This document shows, piece after piece, positions 20,496 through 33,975 of a stretch of 52,734 bases of DNA. Under the pieces are notes generated by a model. The model had not been told where the DNA came from and searched no databases. It saw only the letters and a program-made list of their open reading frames with translations. Source of the stretch: a bacterium (lineage in GTDB: Bacteria > Bacillota_I > Bacilli_A > Mycoplasmatales > Mycoplasmoidaceae); assembly GCA_017445805.1 (NCBI GenBank), contig JAFSSC010000009.1, forward strand, positions 1-52,734. Direction: 5' to 3'. Positions within the stretch are counted from its first letter, which is position 1; each line of letters opens with the position of its first letter. Made by a program: the position numbers and the translations under genes.

Positions 20496-20714
20496 ATGAC
20501 AAAACAAGATAAAATTAGAATTAGGGGAAAAGTTATGGAAGTTATTTCCAATGACCAATACAAAGTCATGTTAGAAAATAATGTAACGATTAAGGCTCAT
20601 ATTTGTGGAAAAATGAGATTACGCAAGATAAAAATTTTACCTGGTGATTTTGTGGAAGTCGAATTAAGTCCATATGACTTAACACAAGGTCGTATTGTTT
20701 ATCGATCAATTTAA
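20496..20714 (+). CDS. infA: Translation initiation factor IF-1
   Basis: 72 residues, exactly the family length. 'RGKVMEVISNDQYKVMLENNVTIKAHICGKMRLRKIKILPGDFVEVELSPYDLTQGRIVYR' is the complete S1/OB fold of IF-1. Confidence 0.98.
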   Translation: MTKQDKIRIRGKVMEVISNDQYKVMLENNVTIKAHICGKMRLRKIKILPGDFVEVELSPYDLTQGRIVYRSI

Positions 20715-20733
20715 TTAAAAGGAAGATATTGTT

Positions 20734-20847
20734 ATGAAAGTTCGTGCATCGGTTAAACCTATTTGTAAAGATTGTAAAATTATTAAAAGGTATGGTAAGG
20801 TTATGGTGATTTGTAAAAATCCTAAACACAAGCAAAGGCAAGGGTAG
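20734..20847 (+). CDS. rpmJ: 50S ribosomal protein L36 (bL36)
   Basis: 37 residues, the standard size. [16 protein letters not shown], then [11 protein letters not shown], contains the three Cys and one His of the zinc site. It is preceded by AAAAGGAAGA. Confidence 0.97.
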   Translation: MKVRASVKPICKDCKIIKRYGKVMVICKNPKHKQRQG

Positions 20848-20852
20848 TTTTA

Positions 20853-21230
20853 ATGGCACGTTTGATGGGTGTGGATATTCCAAATAATAAACAAGTAATG
20901 TATTCGTTACAATACATTTATGGTATTGGTAAATCAACGGCGGGTAAAATTTGCCAAGAAGCAAAAGTTAATCCTATGACAAAAGTTAGTAATTTAACCG
21001 AAAAAGAATTTGTAGCAATCCGTGAAGCAATTGCTAAATACACAATTGAAGGGGATTTACGTCGTGATATTGCAATGAACATTAAACAGTTAATGGAAAT
21101 AGGTTGCTATCGTGGTATTCGTCATAAAAAAAATCTCCCTGTTCGTGGACAAAGGACACGAACAAATGCTCGTACACGTAAAGGTCCAAGAAAAACAATT
21201 GCAAACAAGAAAATTGAAACAAAAAATTAA
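20853..21230 (+). CDS. rpsM: 30S ribosomal protein S13 (uS13)
   Basis: 125 residues. '[30 protein letters not shown]' and the C-terminal '[28 protein letters not shown]' are diagnostic. S13 contacts the P-site tRNA and bridges the subunits. Confidence 0.98.
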   Translation: MARLMGVDIPNNKQVMYSLQYIYGIGKSTAGKICQEAKVNPMTKVSNLTEKEFVAIREAIAKYTIEGDLRRDIAMNIKQLMEIGCYRGIRHKKNLPVRGQRTRTNARTRKGPRKTIANKKIETKN

Positions 21231-21242
21231 AATAAGGTAATT

Positions 21243-21671
21243 ATGGTTAGTCCAAAAAATAAAACATCTATCGAAAAAAAATCTCAAAATAAGCAAAGTG
21301 TAGCAAAAAAGAAAAAGAAAAAAATTTCTTCGCCTAAAGGTATTGCTCACATCCACTCAACTGTTAATAATACAATTGTAACTATTACTGATTTAAGTGG
21401 AAATGTAATTAATTGATCATCTGCAGGATCGATTGGTTATAAAGGAACAAAAAAAGCCACTCCTTATGCAGCAGGAATTGCTGCGGAAGCTGTGGCAAAG
21501 GCATGTTTAGCGTTAGGAGTGACAACAGTCGATGTGAAAGTAAATGGAATCGGTCGGGGAAAGGATGCGGCAATCCGTTCGTTGGCTACAGCTGGTTTGC
21601 AAATTACCTCTTTGGAAGATGTAACCCCAATTCCCCATAATGGTTGTAAACCACCGAAAAAACCGCGATAA
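21243..21671 (+). CDS. rpsK: 30S ribosomal protein S11 (uS11)
   Basis: 142 residues, with one TGA (Trp) in 'NVINWSSAG', where Trp is conserved. The start is a Lys-rich extension, then '[22 protein letters not shown]' and the C-terminal '[16 protein letters not shown]', which is the conserved S11 tail. Confidence 0.97.
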
Positions 21672-21688
21672 TTAAAGGAGAAAGAAAA

Positions 21689-22693
21689 ATGGAAAAATTT
21701 ATTAAATACGAAATTAAACCTAACATTAAAACATTAAATGAAAATTATGGACAATTTGAAATTGGTCCATTAGAATCAGGATTTGGAATAACAATTGGTA
21801 ATGCTTTGCGTCGTGTTATTCTTTCTAGTATTCCTGGAGCAGCAATTTTTGCGATTAAAATTCCTGAAGTACAACATGAATTTTCTGCGATTGATGGTAT
21901 TAAGGAAGATGTAACACAAATTATTTTAAATTTAAAACAATTGGCATTACAAATTGATGAAAGTGCGATTCCGCCAAATTGTCCGATTGAAAAATGGCCA
22001 ATAATGAAAATAATGGTAAAAGATTCTGGCGTAATTAAAGCAAGTAATATTGAATTGCCAGCAGGTTTTAACATTGTTAACAAAGATTTATACATTGCCA
22101 CAAAAACTTCTAATAAATCTTCTTTTGTTATGGAAATTTATGCAAAAAATGGTCGAGGTTTTGTTAATTTTAAGCAAAACCACGAAATGATTAATACATT
22201 AAACATCATTGCGACTGATAGTAATTTTTCACCAATTTTGCAAGTCGGTTATCTTGTTGAAGAAAAGAAAATTACAAAAAACAAAATGGGTGATTTTGTT
22301 AAATTAGATATTGCTACTAATGGGGTGATTTCTCCGGCTAATGCTTTGGCTTATGCCGCAAAAATTTTAACCGATCATTTTGATCAAATTACAAGTATTA
22401 ACGAAAAAATTAAAGAAATTAAGATGATTAATGAAGAGGAAGCAATTAAAAAAGTTCGTCATCTATCAATTTCAATTGATGAATTAGATCTATCTGTTCG
22501 TAGTTATAATTGCTTGAAAAAAAATGGAATTCGAACTTTGCAAGAACTAACAAATAAAACAAAAGAAGAAGTACAAAAATTTGAAAATTTAGGAAAAAAA
22601 TCTTTCCGCGAAATTCAAAAGAAAATGATGGACAATGGATTAACTTTTAAACCATCATCATTTATTGCTAATAATTCAAAAGAAGAAAAATAA
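21689..22693 (+). CDS. rpoA: DNA-directed RNA polymerase subunit alpha
   Basis: 334 residues. The N-terminal assembly domain has 'GFGITIGNALRRVILSSIPGAAIFAIKI', and the C-terminal DNA/regulator-binding domain has 'SIDELDLSVRSYNCLKKNGIRTLQEL' with a helix-hairpin-helix end. It has a strong AAAGGAGAAAG ribosome-binding site. rpsD does not lie between rpsK and rpoA, as is normal outside proteobacteria. Confidence 0.98.
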   Translation: MEKFIKYEIKPNIKTLNENYGQFEIGPLESGFGITIGNALRRVILSSIPGAAIFAIKIPEVQHEFSAIDGIKEDVTQIILNLKQLALQIDESAIPPNCPIEKWPIMKIMVKDSGVIKASNIELPAGFNIVNKDLYIATKTSNKSSFVMEIYAKNGRGFVNFKQNHEMINTLNIIATDSNFSPILQVGYLVEEKKITKNKMGDFVKLDIATNGVISPANALAYAAKILTDHFDQITSINEKIKEIKMINEEEAIKKVRHLSISIDELDLSVRSYNCLKKNGIRTLQELTNKTKEEVQKFENLGKKSFREIQKKMMDNGLTFKPSSFIANNSKEEK

Positions 22694-22695
22694 TT

Positions 22696-23052
22696 ATGTC
22701 ATTTGTCATCACTAAACGTAAGGATTCGGCATGAAAAAAAATGGTAATTAGGCAACAAGTTACTGATGTTATTGCTTATGGTCAAATTAAGACAACATTA
22801 GCTAAAGCAAAAGAATTAAAAAAACATGTCGATCATCTTATTACATTGGCAAAGAAAAACACTTTAGCTGCTAAGCGCGAGATTTTATCAATTGTTTTAA
22901 ATAATACAAAAATGGATCGACAGCAAATTTTAAAAAAAGCACTAACATTGGCAAAAAAATATACGACAAAAAAAGGTGGTTACACACGCGTTTTACGTTT
23001 AGGTAATAAGCAAGGTGACAATACAAAAATTGCTATTTGCCAATTGGTTTAA
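22696..23052 (+). CDS. rplQ: 50S ribosomal protein L17 (bL17)
   Basis: 118 residues, with TGA (Trp) at codon 13. 'VIRQQVTDVIAYGQIKTTLAKAKELKKHVDHLITLAKK' and 'KKGGYTRVLRLGNKQGDNTKIAICQLV' identify it. This is the last gene of the ribosomal cluster. The ecfA/ecfT transporter genes that commonly follow rplQ in Firmicutes are missing and metG follows instead. Confidence 0.97.
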
Positions 23053-23077
23053 AATTAAATTAATTTTATTTTAATTA

Positions 23078-24607
<1,530 letters not shown>

Positions 24608-24624
24608 ATATTAAATTTGAATAT

Positions 24625-24630
24625 TATAAT
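24625..24630 (+). promoter_or_regulatory. Probable -10 box upstream of the DJ-1-like gene
   Basis: TATAAT ends 19 bases before the ATG at 24650, predicting a leader of about 12 bases. No -35 box is recognised. Confidence 0.4.
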
Positions 24631-24649
24631 AATTGTGTAGGTATTTATT

Positions 24650-25213
24650 ATGAAAAAAATATCGATTGCAATCATTGTTTGCAATTTATCTGAAGAAATC
24701 GAAGTGATTGTTCCGGCAGATTTATGACGAAGGGCAAATATTGTTGTTTCATTAATTTCTGCAGAAAAAAAGAAAAATCTTATTTTACAAAATGGTGTTA
24801 AAATATCTTGCGATGATATCTTGGTAAAGGAAAATTTATCAAAATATAGTGCAATATATTTACCTGGGGGCAAAGGTTGTTGTGATTATTTAGACGAAAA
24901 ATGTGAAAAATTAGTGAAATATCTAAAAAAGAATATGCTTAAAAAATCTTTTTATTTGTTGTCTGCTTGTGCTTCACCATCAGTAATCGCAAAAATGGGA
25001 ATAATTGATAAAATCAATGCTACTGTTTATCCTGGATATGAAAAGGAACTAAAAAAATATTGTAATAAAAATGTTGTTTGCGACAAAAATCTTATTACGA
25101 CAAAAGCAGCAGGAACAATATATGATTTTGCCTTAACGGTTATTAGTAAGTTTATTTCCAAGGAAAAAGCAAATAAAATTGCTATGCAAACATGTTATAA
25201 AAATTGAGAATAA
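24650..25213 (+). CDS. DJ-1/PfpI family protein
   Basis: 187 residues, with TGA at 24727 and 25205 read as Trp. The glutamine-amidotransferase-like fold of the DJ-1/ThiJ/PfpI family is indicated by 'IYLPGGKG' (residues ~63-70), the nucleophile-elbow segment 'LSACASPSVIAKMGI' with the candidate catalytic Cys, and 'LITTKAAGTIYDFAL', which matches the family's TSRGPGTA.eFAL stretch. Members are chaperones, deglycases or hydrolases acting on oxidised or glycated molecules, so the exact activity cannot be read from sequence. It lies between metG and lysS. Confidence 0.88.
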
Positions 25214-25226
25214 TTATCGTGAAAAA

Positions 25227-26705
<1,479 letters not shown>

Positions 26706-26711
26706 TATAAA

Positions 26712-28628
26712 ATGGTTGATCTTCACCACAAACCAAAATACATTCGAAAATACGACTATATAAAGAGTCTCTATTCACCAAAAAATCTTTGGTTTTGACC
26801 AACCAACACTCTTATTAATGAACTTAATAAGTTAATTACAAAAAAAAATAATAGTTTTTTTGCCTTTGATGACGACGAAGAGAAACAATTTTTCTTTGAA
26901 GATGGTTATGCATACGATTTTTATGATGAAAGCAAAAATTTAAATGACGATTTAAGTGATAGGGATGCAAAAAAAATTGAAGGACAATACATCGACAAAA
27001 AATCGCAAGAATATATTCTTAATTTTTTTAAAATGCAATTTGCAAAATTGAATATTGAAGCACAAAATTATACAATTGTCAATATTGAAAACAAATTTAA
27101 AAATTGTTCATTAAGCGAAAAATGTGCGAAAACAATAAATTTACTAGTAAATCATTCTAACATTATCGTTTTTCAACCTGTTTTTATTTTTGACGGACAA
27201 TTAATTGATATTCCTGATGCAATTATAAAAATTAATGATCTATTATTTTTGATTGAAACAAAAGCAGCAAAAATACCAAAAAAGAGATACATTATTGATT
27301 TAATTTATCAAAAAAATGTTGTTAATGCGGTATTGAAAGCGAATAGGATGAAACAAGTCGAAAAATTTTTTTTGTGCTTAATTAAAGATTGTCCGAATGA
27401 AAAGATGAATGTTTCATTCGTCCTTGAAGAAATTTTCCTAAAAAAATTAGATAATTTAAAAATAAATGATTATTATTTAACCATTCAGGATGTAGCGAAA
27501 AAAAATAAAAGAAAACAGCATTTATTCAATAATTTTGTAAATACCAATAATGACTTTTGAAAACAAATTAACCAATTGAAAACAACTGAAAAAACAAAGT
27601 TAATTAATTTTGCTCCTTGCAAGCAATTTAAGTCTTTTTTTGAAAAAAATCCATTTTTTAACATACTACAAAAAAAATATTACCGCATAAATAATTCTTA
27701 TCCCTTTTTGGGCTATAGTGGCAATTTGATTAGATTCGAAGAAGCAATTTATCTATACGAAAAGCATAAAAATTTTAAATGCGATGTTTTTGAAAATTTT
27801 ACTTATTTTTATAAAAAAAAATCTACCATTAAGCAACCAAAGAAAATAATACAAAATTATTATGCAAATATGATGATCGCAAAAAAAGCGAATAAGACAG
27901 AATTTCTTATCACAAAAAAAACAATTAATTATTTGCGCGCTAAACAAAAAAAGAAAAAAATCTATTTCGACTTTGAAACGCTAAATTCTTGTTTATCTCC
28001 AATCGACAAGTGTTATCCGTATCAACAAATCGTCACACAAGTTTCAATTATTGCTAATCATAGTCAACAAAGAATTGAAAATTTAAAATGCAAAAATTTT
28101 ATTATTGATCCGCAAAGAATTAGTATTTCATGATTTAAAAAAATTATTGATGAAATTTTGGAAAATATTGACAATCCTAATGAGTATAGTTTTGTTGTCT
28201 ACAATCAAAGTTTCGAAAAAAATCGTCTAGAAGAAATGAAACAATACATAAATGATGATGTTTACACAAAAAAAATTGATGGAATCATTAAAAATATTTT
28301 TGATCTAGCTAATTGTTTCAATCCCCAAAAAGAAATGACATGTTACATATGGGAAAATAAAGGTTTTTACTCAATTAAATTTGTTCTTGATTTCATTTTG
28401 AAACATAATCCGAACTATTTAGAGATATTAAAAATTAAAAGTTATAAAGCATTACAAATTCAAAATGGGAGTCAAGCACAAAACGAAACGACATTAAGAT
28501 TTTTTAATTTAATTAACGATGAAGAATGACCTAAAATGGAGATGAAATTAAAAGAATATTGTGAAAACGATGTATGAGCAATGATTATCCTAGAATATTG
28601 ATTGTGACAAAATCAACTAAAAGATTAA
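26712..28628 (+). CDS. DUF2779-type protein: RecB-like nuclease plus DEDD exonuclease domains
   Basis: 638 residues, reading through at least six TGA codons. The N-terminal half has a PD-(D/E)xK-like core (an Asp in 'LIDIPDAII', then 'FLIETKAA' giving E-x-K). The C-terminal third is a DEDD 3'-5' exonuclease-like domain: Exo I 'YFDFET' (Asp420, Glu422), an Exo II-like 'VVYNQSFEKNRLE' and Exo III 'EYCENDVWAM' (Asp620). This arrangement matches the DUF2779 family. Its biological role is not established and a DNA repair or nucleic-acid degradation role is inference. Its stop overlaps the stop of the converging minus-strand gene. Confidence 0.75.
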
Positions 28629-29524
28629 TTATTTCGCTTTTTCTTTTTAAAATGACGAATTATTAAAATAATGACAAAAACAAAAAGTAAAGATAATGTA
28701 AAAAAAATAATAAAATTTCTTTTATTTTTATTTTTTTTAATTTCATTTATGTCACTATCACTAACTATCTGTACTCCATAAAAATTATCAATTCTTGTCG
28801 CACGAAAGTAGTTTGTAACTAACAAAGTAATATGCAAAAATAGTGTAAGAAATATTACACTAATGGGAAGAAACAATAAAATTAAATGGACATGATGAAG
28901 ATGTGTTTGATAGCTAATATCTCCAAATTTTGCTTTACTAATCACCCATGCGGAAAAATAATTAATAAATATCGTTCATAAACTAAGAGTGTATGACAAA
29001 AGGCACATCCAATTAATGTTAATATGAGCAGATTTTAATCGCTTATAAAGTTTATTCACACTAATACTAACTATCTTTCCCTTACTAAAATCAATTGTTT
29101 TTGCCTCATTAAAGTAATTAATGTAAATCGTAAGATAGCGGACAAATAAAATAAATATCAAAATAATTCCAAATAATAAAAATAACGACAATGAATTGTT
29201 CACCCTTGTATTTTTCACAATAAAATGAAAGGCAATCGCACCAAGAATAAATCAAAGAACGATCGCAATGAATCAAAATATCGATAAATAAAAATATCTT
29301 TTTAATTCTTTCCAATAAAATTTTGGGAAAAAAATGTAATTTTTATTAATGTTTCGTATTTTATCTAAATATGATTTTCGTTCCCATTTTTGCTTATTTT
29401 GTACCGGAATTGATTGAACAACATGAGGAACTTTTCCTGTTGTATTTGTAAAAATATTGCTTTTAAATTTTTGATCAATGACTTCAATATCACCATTTAA
29501 ATAAGGAATTTTTTTCGTTTTCAT
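28625..29524 (-). CDS. Multi-pass membrane protein of unknown function
   Basis: 299 residues, continuous if TGA at 29273, 29252, 28976 and others is Trp. The first ~75 residues are soluble, polar and basic. They are followed by about five hydrophobic segments arranged as two pairs, each pair separated by a short region with a 'IDFSKGKIVSIS' or 'IDNFYGVQIVSDSDINEIKK' loop, and a last helix before a Lys-rich tail (RHFKKKKRNN). The two loops suggest an internal duplication. It resembles mollicute membrane proteins of the MSC_0882 type in layout only. A TATAGT six bases before the ATG suggests a leaderless mRNA. Confidence 0.7.
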
Positions 29525-29530
29525 ATTTTT

Positions 29531-29536
29531 ACTATA
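29531..29536 (-). promoter_or_regulatory. Possible -10 box of the membrane-protein gene, leaderless spacing
   Basis: On the minus strand TATAGT is followed by six bases and then ATG (29524), the same spacing as at dnaJ, rpmF and the gene at 31324. Confidence 0.45.
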
Positions 29537-29641
29537 TAAAATTATATTTTATAAGAAACTAGAGTTAATATGATATTATCATAATTAAACTAAGGTAAAG
29601 GTATTTTTATCGAATGTTCGACAAAATAATATGGATAGCAA

Positions 29642-30604
29642 ATGAAAGAGCAAAAGATAATTTTAATTTTTTATGCAAAATTTAATCCTCCAACTAATTT
29701 TCATATTTTGCTCATAAAAAAAATAATTAAAAAGATTAACCCTAATAAAATTTTTATCGCGATTGATCGAAATAAAACAAAAGTTGATCATGAAATTTTT
29801 CCCCCTTTTTCTTACCATAAACAAATGATAAAAAATTTGATTGTTGAAAATAAAATTAATTGCAATTTATTTGATTTTTTCGAAAATTTTAATATCAATA
29901 ATGTTAATAAATATAAAAATAATAAAATTTATTTTTTAATTGATACCGAAAAAATTAAGCTACTGCAAAAAAATAAAAAAATCACAAAAATTAAACAATT
30001 TGTAAATTTTATTTGCTACCATAGTAAAAAAAATGAAACAAAAAATTTTATTTACTTCGATAAAAAAGTGCTTGGTAAAACAAACATCGATTATATAAAA
30101 AATAACCATTTATATTTAGAGCATGTGATCAAAAATAAGTTGCCATTATCACGATATCTACATACATTACGTGTTTTAGATACGGCAACTAAAATTGCAT
30201 ACGGAAATAATTTCAATGATAAAGAAATTCTTCAAGTGCAAATTGCTGCTATTCTACACGATATTGGCAAAACATATAGTGATGAACAAATTAGAAAAAT
30301 TTTGTCAAATAATCAATTAAAATGATTTCCAACAATTCATTGTGCACACGGCTTAATCGGCGCTAAAATCGCTAAAAATCAATACTCAATTAGTGATAAA
30401 ACTATTTTAGTAGCTATTGCTAATCATGTTATTTGTAAAGACAATAGTAAAGTGACTAAAGCACTTTTTTGTGCGGATAAATTAGAACCAGCTCGCACCA
30501 AAAAAGATATTCCGCATCGTCTTCAACTATATCATAAATGCATTAACAATGGTCTAAATAAAATTTTTCAAAAAGTAATAACTTTGAATAAGGAAAAATA
30601 CTAA
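29642..30604 (+). CDS. NadD-YqeK fusion: nicotinate-nucleotide adenylyltransferase-like plus HD hydrolase
   Basis: 320 residues, reading through TGA 30323. The N-terminal ~190 residues resemble NadD (NAD biosynthesis), but the nucleotidyl-transferase motif, normally GSFNPPHxGH, is KFNPPTNFH (residues 13-21), with Phe where the glycine belongs. The C-terminal SSTxIR motif is not recognisable. The C-terminal half is an HD-domain protein of the YqeK family (Ap4A hydrolase): 'RYLHTLRV', 'AAILHDIGKTY' with the HD pair near residue 206, 'HCAHGLIGAKIA', 'AIANHV' and 'FCADKLEPAR'. A NadD-HD fusion is known in other mycoplasmas. The hydrolase half looks fully competent; the transferase half is doubtful. 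Confidence 0.82.
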
Positions 30605-31297
30605 ATGATTGGTATCATAATTGCTGATTACGATGAAATACAATGATCACATTTAAAAAAAGTAATAAAATTACGAAAAATTGAAATTAATGGTTTTTGT
30701 TTTTTTTTGTTAAAAGTTTGTAATAAAAGAATTCCGCTATGTTTATCTGGTATTGGTAAAACTAATGCAGCAGCGGCTACGATAGCAATGATTGATAATT
30801 TTAAAATTAATGCAATTTTTAATCTTGGTTTATGTGGAATAAATAAATCAACAATAAAAATTTCTTGTCCAATTATCGCTAAGTCAGTTGAATATTTTGA
30901 TGTCGATCTAACTAATTTTGGATATAAAAAAAATCAAATACCACATGAAAAAACAAAAATACTTATTAAAAAAAAATATATAAAAAAACTTTCCACTTTA
31001 TTGAATGATAATAATGAAAAACCAATTATTGAATCTATTGTTTCTGGTGATTCATTCGTTACAAAAAAAAATATTAATTCTTTTTCCAATCTGGAAAATA
31101 AAATTGTGGGAATTGATATGGAATTGATGGCCATCGCGCAAATATGTCAAAAAAACAAAATTGATATTTTTAGTCTTAAATTCGTTTCAGATTTTGTTTT
31201 GGCATATAAACAACATTCAACTTATCAAACATCATTAAAAGAATTACAAAAAAAAATAACAACTTTTCTCATTAAATTCTTGTATTCAAACGATTAG
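30605..31297 (+). CDS. mtnN: 5'-methylthioadenosine/S-adenosylhomocysteine nucleosidase
   Basis: 230 residues, with one TGA (Trp) at 30647. It cleaves MTA and SAH to adenine and the thiosugar. 'SGIGKTNAAAATIAMID', 'IFNLGLCGINK', 'FDVDLTNFGYKKNQIPH', 'SGDSFV', 'IVGIDMELMAIAQIC' with the catalytic DME, and 'LKFVSDFV' follow the family in order. It begins one base after the NadD-YqeK stop, so the pair is likely co-transcribed. Confidence 0.93.
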
Positions 31298-31311
31298 TTT
31301 TGACTAAATAA

Positions 31312-31317
31312 TATAAT
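31312..31317 (+). promoter_or_regulatory. -10 box with leaderless spacing
   Basis: TATAAT is followed by six bases and then ATG at 31324, identical to the dnaJ and rpmF arrangement. No Shine-Dalgarno sequence fits. Confidence 0.6.
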
Positions 31318-31323
31318 TTTATT

Positions 31324-32514
31324 ATGGTTAAAAACACGAAAAATAAACACATTAAAATAAAAAATGATTCGTTAAATATCACTGATTTAACTAGTGAATG
31401 TAATAAAAAAATATTTTTTACAAGAAAAAAAATAATCATTTTCTCCCTTTTTTTTCTTTCAACAATTGCATTGTTCGCTTGCACAATAATTTTTGTTTTT
31501 AAAACAAACATTTTTTCATTAATGATGCAAATCAAATTTGGTCTACTAGCTAGGAATAAAAGATTTTGATTTTTGTTATTAATTATTTATTTTTTGATTA
31601 CACCAATTTTTAATGCGATAAGTTTATGAACACGAGTGCGACGGATTACAAAAATTAGTTTTATACAATGATTTTGTTTAATGATAACAATTGATTTTAT
31701 TAAAGCTGTTACGCCAGCAAATTTTGTTTATGATCCTTATACAATCTTTTGAATGAAGATGAATGGTGTTCCAATACGAAAAGCTACAACAATTATGTTT
31801 ATTAATGCTTGACAATGACAATTAACACAAATTCTTATTACTGTTCCTTCATTCATCATTATTGTTAAACATAGTTATGCAATGTTAACGAACCAATTAA
31901 ATATTTCAATTTTTTCACTAATGATTATTGGTTTAAGCATTGATATAATTGGTTTGATTATTATGTCACTTTTATGTGTATCGACAAATGTTCATTATTT
32001 TCTATCATCAATTCTTAATTGATTTAAAAAAAAAATTAGATTAAATTATCAAACAAGAAGTGAAATTGTTGAAATATATAAAAAACAAAAAGTTATGCGA
32101 AAAGATTTTTATGAATACCTAAATGATTATTCAAGTACGATTCTAACATTTGTTTTTGTTTTGTTGGAAGAAATATATGTTTATGCAGCAACTTACTTTG
32201 CATTTGCTTTTTTTCTCCCTCACGGAGTAGAAATTAATTTTATGGGCATTTTCAATGTTGCTAATGTTGCTTATACGGCTAATAAAATGATACCATTACC
32301 AGGGGGAGAATTTTCAACCCAATTAATAATGAAACAATTATTTGATGTTTATGGTGGAATAAAAAATTGTTCGCAAAATGAAAAAGAAGATTATATTGCA
32401 AATTCTATTTTATTGTGAAAATGATTTAATTCCTATTTAGTTGCTTTTTTTGGTTTTTTTGGTTTCCTATATTTAACATACGACCAAATAAAAATAAAAA
32501 ACAAAAAATGCTAA
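31324..32514 (+). CDS. LPG synthase TM-domain (UPF0104/YbhN-like) membrane protein
   Basis: 396 residues with many TGA codons read as Trp. After a polar N-terminus of about 35 residues come roughly eight hydrophobic helices. Features of the flippase-like lysylphosphatidylglycerol synthase transmembrane domain include 'WTRVRRITKISFIQWFCLMITIDFIKAVTPANF' and, near the C-terminus, 'NKMIPLPGGEFSTQLIMKQLF', matching the family's P.PGG.G..E. segment. The C-terminal aminoacyl transferase domain of MprF is absent. The gene overlaps glf, so it probably handles a lipid or lipid-linked sugar of the same pathway. Confidence 0.8.
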
Positions 32515-33668
32515 AAAAAAAAGAAGCAATTATTATAGGAGCTGGTTTAGCTGGGGCAACAGTTGCCAATATTCTCGCAAAAAAAAATTATAAAATTATT
32601 GTTTACGAAAAAAATAATTTTATTGGTGGTAATTGTTTTGATTACTATAGAAAAAATATTCTCATTCATAAATATGGACCACATATCTTCCATACAAACA
32701 AAAAAGAAATATACGATTTTGTTTGTAAATATACAAAATTAAATAATTTTATAAATAAAGTTTATGTCCGACATAAAAATTTATTATTTCCACTACCAAT
32801 TAATTTTACAAGTATTAAAATAATCGCTAAGGATGATGCTAATTATATCATCCAAAAACTTAAAAAAAAATTTGGCAAAACAAAGTTAATAACTTTGTCG
32901 CAACTAAAACAAATAAATGATGCAAAAATAAAAAAATTTTATCATTTTATTTTTCAAAATGTTTATGCAAACTACACCGCAAAAATGTGAGGTGTTAAAT
33001 TTGATAAAGTTAATCCAAAAACAATTAATCGTGTAAAGATAATTCTAGGTGATGAGCATAATTATTTTCCTCAAGATAAATATCAAGGATTACCAATTAA
33101 TACTTATACGCAAATGATAACAAAAATGTTCGAACATAAAAATATTAAAATAAATTTAAAAATAGATGGGAAGAAAGTATTAAAATTTGACTTTAAAAAC
33201 AAAAAAATTTATTTGAATAAAACAAAATTTAATGGTTTAATCTTTTATTGCGGATCACTAGATGAATTAGCTAATTACAAATTTGGTATTCTACCTTATC
33301 GCAGTTTAAAAATAGAATTTCTTTTAAAAAAAATGAAAAAATTTCAGCAAAATGCTATCATTAATTACCCTAGTCATCCAAAAATGACACGAATTTGTGA
33401 ATATAAACTGATGACACAACAAAAAAACATTGATAATACCATTATTTCAAAAGAATACCCTAAACCTTTTATTTTATCAAATAAACAATGCAATCATCGC
33501 TTCTATCCAATTATTAACAAGAAAAATTTGGTTAAATATAACCGATATTTAAGATTATTTAAAATTTTTCCAAATTTTTATCCTTTAGGAAGATTAGGAT
33601 TATATAAGTATTTCGATATGGATGATACAATTGAATATGCGATGAAATTAGCTAATTCATTTCACTAG
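32508..33668 (+). CDS. glf: UDP-galactopyranose mutase
   Basis: 386 residues, with TGA at 32988 read as Trp. This flavoenzyme interconverts UDP-galactopyranose and UDP-galactofuranose. The FAD-binding Rossmann start 'AIIIGAGLAGATVANILAKK' and 'YEKNNFIGGNCFDYY', then 'HKYGPHIFHTNKKEIYDFV', are diagnostic. The C-terminus has 'YPLGRLGLYKYFDMDDTIEYAM', as in the family. Its start overlaps the end of the LPG-synthase-like gene by seven bases. Galactofuranose in mollicutes occurs in capsule galactan and glycolipids. No glycosyltransferase is seen next to it in this window. Confidence 0.96.
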
Positions 33669-33742
33669 CAAAATGATATTAATACAACATAAACAAAGAG
33701 ATGATAAATACCTATATATTACTTTATTTTTTATTAAAGCAA

Positions 33743-33748
33743 TATAAT
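33743..33748 (+). promoter_or_regulatory. -10 box of rpmF, leaderless spacing
   Basis: TATAAT, six bases, then ATG at 33755. Confidence 0.65.
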
Positions 33749-33754
33749 ATCGAT

Positions 33755-33928
33755 ATGGCAGTAGCACAACGAAGGACTTCAAAGACAAAAAAGGGAAAAC
33801 GAAGAAGTCATCATGCTTTGAAAATTCCAACAATAACATTTTGTCCAAAATGTGGTAAGCCAATAAGACCTCATTGTGTTTGTTCTTATTGTGGTTATTA
33901 CAACGGAAAAAAGATTTTAAATATATAA
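33755..33928 (+). CDS. rpmF: 50S ribosomal protein L32 (bL32), zinc form
   Basis: 57 residues from ATG 33755. MAVAQRRTSKTKKGKRRSHHAL followed by CPKCGKPIRPHCVCSYCGYYNGKK is typical. The four-Cys zinc ribbon is complete. An in-frame ATG at 33701 is upstream of the promoter and adds non-family residues, so it is rejected. The gene stands alone between glf and a terminator. Confidence 0.96.
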   Translation: MAVAQRRTSKTKKGKRRSHHALKIPTITFCPKCGKPIRPHCVCSYCGYYNGKKILNI

Positions 33929-33929
33929 A

Positions 33930-33975
33930 AAATTCTAGGTGTAATTGTGAATTTTAATCTAGAATTTCTTTTTTT
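33930..33975 (+). terminator. Rho-independent terminator after rpmF
   Basis: A nine-base perfect stem AAATTCTAG / CTAGAATTT (33930-33938 and 33959-33967) with a 20-base AT-rich loop is followed by C and a run of seven T. It marks the end of the dense gene region. Confidence 0.75.

Noticed and set aside
25179-25226. Upstream in-frame ATG for lysS
   Set aside because: It lies inside the DJ-1-like gene and adds 16 residues foreign to LysRS. ATG 25227 fits the family.
31300-31305. TTGACT as a -35 box for the gene at 31324
   Set aside because: It is only six bases from the TATAAT box; a functional spacer is about 17.
33701-33754. Upstream in-frame ATG for rpmF
   Set aside because: It is upstream of the TATAAT box, and the added residues do not belong to L32.
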